A stretch of 11,050 nt of DNA. Origin: Clostridia bacterium (lineage in GTDB: Bacteria > Bacillota_A > Clostridia > Oscillospirales > CAG-272). Position 1 is the stretch's first letter. Each line of letters starts with the position of its first letter. The stretch is taken from contig JAFQUG010000045.1 in NCBI GenBank assembly GCA_017408625.1, positions 1 through 11,050 of the forward strand, given 5' to 3'. Positions 5,375 through 11,050 of the stretch are shown here, one piece after another. Below the pieces are notes generated by a model. That model ran no database searches. It saw only the letters and a program-made list of their open reading frames with translations, and was not told the DNA's origin. Both the position numbers and the translations under genes were made by a program.

Positions 5375-7855
5375 ATGCGTTTGAAATACGTTAGATTCTT
5401 GGCCGTTTTTCTGTGTCTGATTTTACTGCTCGCCGCAATCTCTTGCGGATCGCAAGGAGGACAGCAGGAATCGGGAGAGACCGACGTGCCGCCGTCGGGT
5501 GAGAATACCACCCAAAAGCAAGAGGCCGAGACCGAGGCACCCAAGCCGACCGTTACGGTCAAGACCGAGGGTGACGTGGCGACCGTGACCACAAGTGAGG
5601 GGCTGGTATATACCGCTATGGGCTTTTCGCAGGTAGAGGGGGAGAAGTTCGCCTTTTCCGAGAGCCTGAAGATCATATTCTCAGAGGGCGTCTCTGCCGA
5701 CGCGTTCAACCGCTTTTCCCTGACTTACAGTGCCTCTGCGCCCTTGCACGTTTTCGTGACCTATCTCAATGTAAGCGACCGAGAGCTGACCGAGGACTAT
5801 TATCTGGAGGCGGGAGAGGGTGTATTCTCAGGCCTGATCAAGGGATATCTGGATCAGCGCAGCGTTCACTCCTTAAAGCAAATCCGTGTTGAGCCCTGCA
5901 AGGGTGAGACTGCGGAGCTTGCCTTGTACCGCGTGAAAACCGAGACCATTCCCGTGTACGTCAAGTCCGAGGACGAATCCACCTTCTATATTGACAACGG
6001 CCGCTTCAAGCTGGGCGTGGATATGGGCTGGGGCGGCACCATCAATTACGTCGAGGACATGACGCATAAGGATCCCGAGATGACCAACCTGGTCAACAAG
6101 CACGATACCGGCCGTCTGATCCAGCAATCCTACTACGGAACGGGCGCGATCGAGGGCGTGTTTGAATGGGGCAGCTTTAACGATTCGGAGCATTGGCCCT
6201 ACAATCCCGTGCAGGGCGGTGACAAGGGCAACGTAGCCAGCCGCTTGATTGACGTACAGGTGGGCGAGAACTACGTCTATATCAAATCTCAGCCCATGGA
6301 TTGGGGCAAAGTGGACTATATCACGCCCAGCTACATGGAAAATACTTACACGCTGGAGGAGAATTATATCCGCGTGGACAACCGCTTCGTGGATTTCTCG
6401 GGCTGGGAGCACCCCTTTACGGGGCAGGAGCTGCCCGCGCTGTATACGGTCAGCTATCTGGATACCTTTATCTGGTATAACGGCAACGAGCCCTGGACGG
6501 GCGACGAAATTTCGGTGCGTGACGACCTGGAATTCTGGGGTGACGCCCAGTACGTTGGTGACTGCACGCAGTATCTGCGACAGAAGAATACCGAGACCTG
6601 GTGTGCATGGGTCAATACCGACGATGATTTCGGTATCGGACTTTACGTGCCGAGCGTGGACCGTCTGAAGGCAGGCAGATACCAGTATAACGGTTCTAAG
6701 GACGCGGACGACAACGCCACCAACTACGTAGCACCCTACAATACCATGCAGCTGGTTGCCTTTGAGGCGTTGGAGTACAGTTACCTTCTGACTACGGGTA
6801 CGGCCGAGCAGATCCGTGCGACCTTTACCGCCAAGAAGGATTTTGCCGATAACGCTTCTTTGCTGGAACACTATATTTCCTCCAGATTGCCCGATGTGGC
6901 TTTGGATATGTCCGATATGGATTTCTCGGTAGCGGGCAACGAGCTTGCATTTATGGATAAACACAACGTAGACGTGCAATACGACAAGGAGCAGAAGGCT
7001 GCCAAGCTGACTGCCCTTGGCGACGATCCGTATACGTATCTGAACTACGTGCTGTCCGAAAAGGAACACTTTGCCGAGGACTATAGCGCCATTGAGCTGG
7101 AATACATGATCCCCACCACCAATTCGGCTTCCTCGTACGGCATGCAGCTGTTCACCTGCACGGGTAAGCAGACCGCGGCAACGGGCACCATGGTGCTCAG
7201 CGGTTCGCTGATCGCGGACGGACAGTATCATACGCTCAAGCTGGAGCTGACCGGCTGTGCCTTCTGGCAGGGCAAGATCAACCAGCTTCGCCTGGATTTC
7301 TTCAATTCTGCCGCAGCGGGAGACGCGTTCTATCTCAAGACCTTCAAGCTGATAAAGGGCAATGGCAGCGGGTTGCCGTCCATTGATCTGACGGGCGAGC
7401 CCAGACTGGAGTTTGTCACGCCCGAATACCTGATGTTCCTGACCAATCCCAACGGCACACTTGTCAGCCACAGCGCAGAAATGCAGGCGGCCGAGCTTAA
7501 GGTCGCAGACCCCGCGGACGTGTTCGTGTCCATTCCGTTTGGCTCGTTTGGCGTACAACTCTCGGCCGACACCTATAAAACGCTTGTAATTGATTATGTC
7601 ATTCCTACAAACAGCAGCAGAGATACCTTTGCAGCGGACATTTTCCTGTGTGCGGGCAGTCTGATGTCTCCCTCGGGCGACGCGCGCGTGCGTGTGGAGG
7701 GATTTATTGCTGACGGTGAACGCCACACCATGAGAGTTGACCTTTCCGGCCTTGCCTTCTGGACGGGCAATATCAATCTGGTTCGTATCGACTATTTCGA
7801 TAAATGCGCCGCAGGCGACGTGTTCTACCTCGCGGCAATTGGGCTGGAAGAATAA
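5375..7855 (+). CDS. Large secreted lipoprotein with duplicated C-terminal beta modules, probable carbohydrate-active role
   Basis: This is an 826-residue protein with a lipoprotein signal peptide: basic MRLKYVR, a hydrophobic core, then LLAAISC with Cys near residue 24, followed by a Gly/Glu/Pro/Thr-rich linker to about residue 65. An N-terminal beta-rich domain (about 70-195) is followed by a central domain (about 200-510) containing FKLGVDMGWGGTINYVED, then HDTGRLIQQSYYG (243-255) and WPYNPVQGGD (274-283). These motifs recall beta-sandwich sugar-processing proteins, but I cannot name a family. Two similar modules follow, at 570-660 and 734-824, sharing IADGxxHT, AFWxGxIN and AAGDxFYL; they look like carbohydrate-binding jelly-roll folds. 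The start ATG at 5375 has AGGAGG seven bases upstream; earlier in-frame ATGs overlap the promoter or lack a ribosome site. The sugar-metabolism operon downstream supports a role in glycan binding or cleavage at the cell surface. Confidence 0.8.
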   Translation: MRLKYVRFLAVFLCLILLLAAISCGSQGGQQESGETDVPPSGENTTQKQEAETEAPKPTVTVKTEGDVATVTTSEGLVYTAMGFSQVEGEKFAFSESLKIIFSEGVSADAFNRFSLTYSASAPLHVFVTYLNVSDRELTEDYYLEAGEGVFSGLIKGYLDQRSVHSLKQIRVEPCKGETAELALYRVKTETIPVYVKSEDESTFYIDNGRFKLGVDMGWGGTINYVEDMTHKDPEMTNLVNKHDTGRLIQQSYYGTGAIEGVFEWGSFNDSEHWPYNPVQGGDKGNVASRLIDVQVGENYVYIKSQPMDWGKVDYITPSYMENTYTLEENYIRVDNRFVDFSGWEHPFTGQELPALYTVSYLDTFIWYNGNEPWTGDEISVRDDLEFWGDAQYVGDCTQYLRQKNTETWCAWVNTDDDFGIGLYVPSVDRLKAGRYQYNGSKDADDNATNYVAPYNTMQLVAFEALEYSYLLTTGTAEQIRATFTAKKDFADNASLLEHYISSRLPDVALDMSDMDFSVAGNELAFMDKHNVDVQYDKEQKAAKLTALGDDPYTYLNYVLSEKEHFAEDYSAIELEYMIPTTNSASSYGMQLFTCTGKQTAATGTMVLSGSLIADGQYHTLKLELTGCAFWQGKINQLRLDFFNSAAAGDAFYLKTFKLIKGNGSGLPSIDLTGEPRLEFVTPEYLMFLTNPNGTLVSHSAEMQAAELKVADPADVFVSIPFGSFGVQLSADTYKTLVIDYVIPTNSSRDTFAADIFLCAGSLMSPSGDARVRVEGFIADGERHTMRVDLSGLAFWTGNINLVRIDYFDKCAAGDVFYLAAIGLEE

Positions 7856-7980
7856 TTTTTAACTTGTAGGGACAGGCGTCCTTAACTGTCCAAACAAAAG
7901 AAAGCCCCATTAGACTGAGTAATAAACGAAAGAAATGATTTGTGGATGCACTTGCGACACCTTGAGCCAAAAAGTGTGCC
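7856..7980. other. Non-coding gap after the lipoprotein gene
   Basis: No gene is seen here. A weak hairpin (GGACAG 7870-7875 with CTGTCC 7886-7891, 10-base loop) is the only structure and lacks a T-run, so it is not a convincing terminator. The text around it (GTAGGGACAGGCGTCC) looks like a remnant of a dispersed repeat. Confidence 0.4.
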
Positions 7981-8191
7981 TCCCTCGTGTCATCCTGAGC
8001 GGTGAAAACATCCCGTGTGGATGTTTTCGTAGTCGAACTTTACAAAATCGGCAATAAATTGCTGATTTTGTAAAGTCAGGACGCAAAGCGTCCTGAGGAT
8101 CTACGAGGGACAACATCATTCGTCCGTAAATCCCGACACTGCGTGTCGCGCTCCGCGTTCGACTCCACTTCGCTCCGCTCAGGATGACACG
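7981..8191. repeat. Composite palindromic repeat element (REP/MITE-like, non-coding)
   Basis: An ordered set of hairpins lies between inverted ends. The outermost 16-bp arms (7986-8001 and 8176-8191, CGTGTCATCCTGAGCG and its exact complement) are perfect inverted repeats. A second nested pair, TCCCTCGT (7981-7988) and ACGAGGGA (8103-8110), delimits an inner 130-bp unit. Inside are three hairpins: 8004-8028 (10-bp stem), 8037-8076 (19-bp stem with one wobble pair) and 8077-8095 (8-bp stem, AAA loop). A further hairpin, CGACAC-TGC-GTGTCG, lies just right of the inner unit. There is no reading frame with coding character. The words TCATCCTGAGCG and CCTGAGGATCT are typical of dispersed bacterial intergenic repeats; whether this is a mobilised MITE or a static REP cluster is not decidable here. 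Confidence 0.75.
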
Positions 8192-8268
8192 GGCGGGATG
8201 ACACTGACGCAGCACAGCACTCTTGCACAAATTTACTTTGGTAAAATTATGCAAATCACCAAACATTG

Positions 8269-8310
8269 AAAAATCCCGGTTTTGCGCTTGCAAAATCGGG
8301 ATTTTTTGGG
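8269..8310 (+). terminator. Rho-independent terminator hairpin upstream of the oxidoreductase operon
   Basis: A 17-bp stem (8269-8285 with 8290-8306, one wobble pair) with loop GCTT ends in a run of six T. It would stop read-through from the lipoprotein side. The A-rich left arm lets it also act on the minus strand. Its right arm forms the spacer of the promoter described next. Confidence 0.8.
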
Positions 8311-8316
8311 TATCAT
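8288..8316 (+). promoter_or_regulatory. Probable sigma-A promoter of the oxidoreductase-epimerase operon
   Basis: TTGCAA (8288-8293), a 17-bp spacer and TATCAT (8311-8316) precede the first gene by about 65 bp. The -35 box lies in the loop and right arm of the terminator hairpin, so terminator and promoter share sequence. No operator or riboswitch is recognisable in the short leader. Confidence 0.5.
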
Positions 8317-8381
8317 ATAGATGTGAAAATGCGGCTTTTTGATCCGCGAATTGAAATTTTTCCTACACGGAGGACGAAAAA

Positions 8382-9464
8382 ATGGAAAAGGTCAGAATTG
8401 GTATTATCGGCTGCGGCGGTATTGCAAATGGCAAGCATATGCCCTCGCTCTCTAAGCTGCCCAACGTGGAAATGGTTGCTTTTTGCGATATTATCGAGCA
8501 AAGAGCCATTGATGCAAAGGCCAAGTACGGCACGCCTGACGCTGCCGTTTACACCGACTATAAGGAGCTGCTGGCAGATCAGACGATTGACGTGGTGCAC
8601 GTCTGCACGCCCAACCGTTCCCATTCCTTTATCACGGTAGACGCGCTGGAGAGCGGCAAGCACGTCATGTGCGAAAAGCCCATGGCCATCAACTCCGCAG
8701 AGGCAAAGAAGATGCTGGACGCTGCTGCTCGCACGGGCAAGAAGCTGACCATCGGCTATCAGAGCCGTCAGGCTGCAGGTGCGCAGTACCTCAAAAAAGA
8801 GGCAGAGGACGGCACGTTTGGCGAGATCTATTACGCAAAGGCAACCGCGCTGCGTCGCAGAGCCGTTCCCACCTGGGGCGTATTCCTCAATGAGTACGAG
8901 CAGGGCGGCGGTCCTCTGATCGATATCGGCACGCACTCTCTTGACCTGACGCTTTGGCTGATGGACAACTACAAGCCTAAGTACTGCGTGGGCACGTCTT
9001 ACCACAAGCTCAACAAGGACACCAATCAGGGCAACGCATGGGGCAACTGGGATCCCGAAAAATTCACGGTAGAGGACAGTGCATTCGGCTTTATCGTCAT
9101 GGAAAACGGCGCAACCATCAACCTGGAATCCGCTTGGGCGATCAATATGCTGGACGTGCGCGAGGCAACCACACTGATCTGCGGCACCAAGGCAGGCGCA
9201 GACCTGTACGACGGTGTGCGCATCAACGGTATTCGCAACAACAGCCAGTACGTGCTGCGTCCCACACTCAATCCGCAGGGCGCTGCGTTCTATTCGGGTG
9301 TCAGCACGGGGGATGCTTCCGCCATGGAGGCTGCACAGTGGATCAACGCTGTGGTCAACGACACCGATCCGTGCGTGCTCCCCGAGCAGGCATACACGGT
9401 CACCCGCATCCTTGAGGGCATTTACGAGTCCGCAAAGACCGGCAAGCCCTATTACTTTGATTAA
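8382..9464 (+). CDS. Gfo/Idh/MocA family NAD(P)-dependent oxidoreductase
   Basis: This 360-residue cytosolic dehydrogenase of the Gfo/Idh/MocA family oxidises a hydroxyl of a sugar, inositol or glycoside using NAD(P). An N-terminal Rossmann fold has the dinucleotide loop GIIGCGGIA (7-15) and an acidic residue after the second strand (VAFCDI). VHVCTPNRSH and the catalytic-lysine motif E98-K99-P100 follow. The C-terminal domain carries GGGPLIDIGTHSLDL (175-189), placing the active-site D181 and H185 as in the DxGxH motif of the family. The size is normal for the family. The ATG has CGGAGGA seven bases upstream. It is 28 bp ahead of the epimerase-like gene, which is very likely in the same transcript. 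The substrate cannot be read from sequence. Confidence 0.93.
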   Translation: MEKVRIGIIGCGGIANGKHMPSLSKLPNVEMVAFCDIIEQRAIDAKAKYGTPDAAVYTDYKELLADQTIDVVHVCTPNRSHSFITVDALESGKHVMCEKPMAINSAEAKKMLDAAARTGKKLTIGYQSRQAAGAQYLKKEAEDGTFGEIYYAKATALRRRAVPTWGVFLNEYEQGGGPLIDIGTHSLDLTLWLMDNYKPKYCVGTSYHKLNKDTNQGNAWGNWDPEKFTVEDSAFGFIVMENGATINLESAWAINMLDVREATTLICGTKAGADLYDGVRINGIRNNSQYVLRPTLNPQGAAFYSGVSTGDASAMEAAQWINAVVNDTDPCVLPEQAYTVTRILEGIYESAKTGKPYYFD

Positions 9465-9492
9465 TTTTTGAATATAAGCGAGGAAGAACATT

Positions 9493-10461
9493 ATGAAAAT
9501 CAGTGTACTTGCAAATTTGTACGGACACAAGTCTCTGGACGAGGCGCTGGCCATTATCACCGGCCTTGGCGTGCACACGGTTGAGCTTGGCGCGGGCGGT
9601 TATCCCGGCAAGGCGCATTGCAATCCCGCAGAGCTGCTTGCAGATCAGGCAAAATACGATGAGTTTATCGCAACCTTGAAAAAATATGACGTCAGCGTTT
9701 GCGCGCTGGCTTGCCACGGCAACGCCGTGCATCCCGATCCTGCGATCGCCGCATCCTTTGATAAGGATTTCCGCGAGGCTGTGCTGCTGGCTGAGAAGAT
9801 GGGCATTGATACCGTCATCACCTTCTCGGGCTGTCCCGGTGATGCGCCCGGCGCGACCTATCCCAACTGGGTGACCTGTCCCTGGCCGGACGATTTCCTC
9901 AAGATCCTGGATTGGCAGTGGAACGAGGTGCTGATCCCTTACTGGAAGGAAGTAGGCGCGTATGCCAAGGCGCACGGTGTGACCCGTATCGCATTTGAGA
10001 TGCATCCCGGCTTCTGCGTGTACAATCCCGAGACGCTGCTCCGTCTTCGCGCTGCAGTCGGCGACGTGATTGGTGCAAACTTCGACCCCTCTCACCTGAT
10101 CTGGCAGGGCATGGATCCCGTGGCTGCCATTCGTGAGCTGGAGGGCGCGATCTATCACTTCCATGCAAAGGACACCAAGGTGGACGAGATCAACAAGGCA
10201 AAGAACGGTGTTTTAGACACCAAGCACTACGGTGACGAGATCCACCGCTCCTGGATCTTCCGTACGGTTGGCTACGGCAACGGCGAGACCTATTGGAGAG
10301 ATATGGTTTCCAACCTGCGTCTGTGCGGCTACGACCGTGTGCTGTCCATTGAGCACGAGGATAGCCTGATGAGCATTGACGAGGGCCTTGCAAAGGCTGT
10401 GGCATTCCTCAAGGACGTCTGCATCTACGAGCCCAAGCCGGGCACCATGAGCTGGGCGTAA
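9493..10461 (+). CDS. Sugar phosphate isomerase/epimerase family TIM-barrel protein (AP endonuclease 2 fold)
   Basis: This 322-residue metal-dependent TIM-barrel protein belongs to the xylose isomerase-like/AP endonuclease 2 superfamily, which includes IolE- and epimerase-type enzymes. The expected metal ligands are visible at barrel strand ends: E169 (AFEMHPGF), D198 (NFDPSH, with H201), H224 (HFHAKD) and E287 (SIEHED). It is somewhat longer than the usual 270-290 residues; the extra length is mainly the WPDDFLKILDWQWNEVLIPYW region (about 137-157) and the HYGDEIHRSWIFRTVGYG segment. GAGGAAG lies upstream of the ATG in the 28-bp gap after the oxidoreductase gene, so they form an operon. Such pairs commonly oxidise then isomerise, epimerise or eliminate from a sugar; the exact reaction is not known. 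The last 18 codons reappear at 10815-10871. Confidence 0.9.
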   Translation: MKISVLANLYGHKSLDEALAIITGLGVHTVELGAGGYPGKAHCNPAELLADQAKYDEFIATLKKYDVSVCALACHGNAVHPDPAIAASFDKDFREAVLLAEKMGIDTVITFSGCPGDAPGATYPNWVTCPWPDDFLKILDWQWNEVLIPYWKEVGAYAKAHGVTRIAFEMHPGFCVYNPETLLRLRAAVGDVIGANFDPSHLIWQGMDPVAAIRELEGAIYHFHAKDTKVDEINKAKNGVLDTKHYGDEIHRSWIFRTVGYGNGETYWRDMVSNLRLCGYDRVLSIEHEDSLMSIDEGLAKAVAFLKDVCIYEPKPGTMSWA

Positions 10462-10582
10462 GCGCGATAAATCGCGCATTTGCCCTATGGGCAAGTGATA
10501 TTGCGCTTCGCGCAGTGATATTCCGACTTCGTCGGAGTGATATTTGCCCTTCGGGCAAGTGATATTCGTTGCTTTGCAACGA
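10462..10582 (+). repeat. Hairpin array, forward arm, with GTGATAT linkers
   Basis: Directly after the epimerase stop codon come six short hairpins: 10462-10477, 10480-10494 (TTGCCC-TAT-GGGCAA), 10502-10514 (TGCGC-TTC-GCGCA), 10522-10536 (TCCGAC-TTC-GTCGGA), 10544-10558 (TTGCCC-TTC-GGGCAA) and 10566-10582 (TCGTTGC-TTT-GCAACGA). The last five are joined by four identical seven-base linkers GTGATAT (10495, 10515, 10537 and 10559), giving a period of 20-22 bp. The stems differ in sequence but keep their pairing and the mostly TTC/TTT loops, while the linker is constant. There is no coding potential. This is a structured repeat, not a CRISPR. Confidence 0.85.
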
Positions 10583-10591
10583 GTTGTGGTA

Positions 10592-10614
10592 GAAAAGTGC
10601 TTGGCGCACTTTTC
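10592..10614. repeat. Hairpin between the array and the terminator
   Basis: A 9-bp stem GAAAAGTGC/GCACTTTTC (10592-10600 with 10606-10614) and a five-base loop end in a short T-run. It could act as a weak terminator. In the second copy a G-to-T change at 11007 breaks the stem. Confidence 0.55.
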
Positions 10615-10629
10615 AAATTCAATTAAAAT

Positions 10630-10660
10630 AAAATCCGCTCGAGAAATCGAGCGGATTTTT
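10630..10660. terminator. Bidirectional terminator at the centre of the mirrored hairpin arrays
   Basis: A perfect 13-bp stem (10630-10642 with 10647-10659) closed by a GAAA tetraloop is flanked by A-rich sequence on the left and T-rich on the right. It can end transcription arriving from the epimerase operon and from the minus-strand gene remnant on the right. Confidence 0.88.
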
Positions 10661-10668
10661 ACATTCAC

Positions 10669-10782
10669 GTGTCGCTTGCGACACATATCACTGCGGCAGA
10701 GCCGTAATATCACTTGCCCGTAGGGCAAATATCACTCGCTGCGCAGCAGCGAATATCACTGATTGATGCTCCGCATCAGTCA
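10669..10782 (-). repeat. Hairpin array, mirror arm, with ATATCAC linkers
   Basis: Five hairpins (10669-10684, 10692-10706, 10714-10728 TTGCCC-GTA-GGGCAA, 10736-10752 TCGCTGC-GCA-GCAGCGA, and 10760-10782) are separated by four copies of ATATCAC (10685, 10707, 10729 and 10753), the exact complement of the forward linker. The arm is therefore the same kind of array read on the minus strand. Its last hairpin overlaps the stop codon of the minus-strand gene remnant. Linkers of the two arms could pair with each other across the central terminator. Confidence 0.82.
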
Positions 10783-10813
10783 AGTCCCATCTGTCCCATC
10801 AGCTTTTTGTTGA
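10780..10813 (-). pseudogene. 3' remnant of a minus-strand gene (C-terminus ...FNKKLMGQMGLD)
   Basis: Read on the minus strand, the last codons give FNKKLMGQMGLD followed by TGA at 10782-10780. This looks like a natural protein C-terminus: it is amphipathic, its codons resemble the neighbours, and its stop lies exactly at the edge of the mirror hairpin array, as the epimerase stop does on the other side. Upstream the frame runs straight into the duplicated epimerase 3' end, so the rest of the gene is missing here. I do not recognise the protein. The remnant is too short to be certain. Confidence 0.45.
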
Positions 10814-11050
10814 ATTCCTCAAGGACGTCTGCATCTACGAGCCCAAGCCGGGCACCATGAGCTGGGCATAAGCGCGATAAATCGCGCATTTGCCCTATGG
10901 GCAAGTGATATTGCGCTTCGCGCAGTGATATTCCGACTTCGTCGGAGTGATATTTGCCCTGCGGGCAAGTGATATTCGTTGCTTTGCAACGAGTTGAGGT
11001 AGAAAATTGCTTGGCGCACTTTTCAAATTCAATTAAAATAATATCCGCTC
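10814..11050 (+). repeat. Second copy of the epimerase 3' end plus hairpin array (direct repeat, offset 410 bp)
   Basis: Bases 10814-11050 repeat 10404-10640 with exactly five substitutions and no gaps: G10458 to A (silent, GCG to GCA), T10551 to G (a hairpin loop), T10587 to A, G10597 to T (breaks a stem) and A10632 to T (terminator stem edge). The copy starts inside the epimerase reading frame, so 10815-10871 encodes only its last 18 residues (FLKDVCIYEPKPGTMSWA) without a start, and is a gene fragment. The repeat may continue past the window edge. Confidence 0.93.

Noticed and set aside
5873..7726. 617-codon open frame on the minus strand inside the lipoprotein gene
   Set aside because: It has no ribosome site or promoter and its translation has no domain pattern. 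The plus-strand frame has a signal peptide, a promoter, a ribosome site and an internal protein repeat, so the antisense frame is a shadow of its codon bias.
7910..8293. 127-codon minus-strand frame over the palindromic element
   Set aside because: It is made entirely of inverted repeats and hairpin arms, with no ribosome site and no protein-like pattern.
8313..9578. 421-codon open frame on the minus strand over the oxidoreductase gene
   Set aside because: It covers the terminator, promoter and the start of two well-supported plus-strand genes, and its translation shows no family motif.
10213..10728. Minus-strand frames across the hairpin arrays (10213-10728, 10409-10609, 10819-11019)
   Set aside because: They translate palindromic repeat sequence and the antisense of the epimerase. 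Two of them are near-identical only because the DNA is duplicated.
10462..10782. CRISPR array
   Set aside because: The constant element is only seven bases long, the intervening parts are self-complementary hairpins rather than unique spacers, the two arms are inverted, and no cas gene is present.

Overview
The window looks like a chromosomal segment of an endospore-forming, Gram-positive member of the Clostridia, probably an uncultured gut-type lineage at roughly 50% G+C. The evidence is a SipL-like spore protein (SPOCS/DUF3794 plus LysM), a DUF975 membrane protein, a YtqB/MnmM-type tRNA methylase, strong AGGAGG-type ribosome binding sites, and near-consensus TTGACA/TATAAT promoters. The exact taxon cannot be fixed from sequence reading alone.

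Left part (1-3600), housekeeping and small membrane proteins. On the minus strand, a DUF6062 double-zinc-motif protein is followed 15 bp later by the start of an MnmM-type methyltransferase that runs off the window. Next, also on the minus strand, is a beta-lactamase-fold serine hydrolase. It diverges from a DUF975 integral membrane protein across a 155-bp gap holding two back-to-back sigma-A promoters and a sequence matching the Spo0A box. A bidirectional terminator separates DUF975 from two convergent, paralogous DUF4190-like small membrane proteins.

Middle part (3600-7860). The SipL-like gene has a possible sigma-E promoter upstream and a strong GNRA-loop terminator downstream. It is followed by an 826-residue lipoprotein with its own excellent sigma-A promoter. 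The lipoprotein has an N-terminal beta-rich region, a central domain I cannot name beyond a carbohydrate-enzyme-like look, and two tandem C-terminal modules of about 91 residues.

Right part (7860-11050). A 526-bp non-coding gap contains a composite palindromic repeat element, then a terminator that overlaps the promoter of the next operon. That operon encodes a Gfo/Idh/MocA oxidoreductase and a metal-dependent sugar isomerase/epimerase-type TIM barrel. Together with the lipoprotein, this suggests a carbohydrate or glycoside utilisation locus of unknown substrate.

Immediately after the epimerase stop codon lies the most unusual structure of the window: an array of short hairpins joined by the constant linker GTGATAT, a perfect terminator hairpin, then a mirror-image array with the linker ATATCAC. 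The mirror array runs up to the stop codon of a 3' gene remnant on the minus strand. That remnant is cut off where a second copy (offset exactly 410 bp, 5 mismatches in 237 bp) of the epimerase 3' end plus the hairpin array begins. This is either a real partial tandem duplication or an assembly artefact at a repeat.
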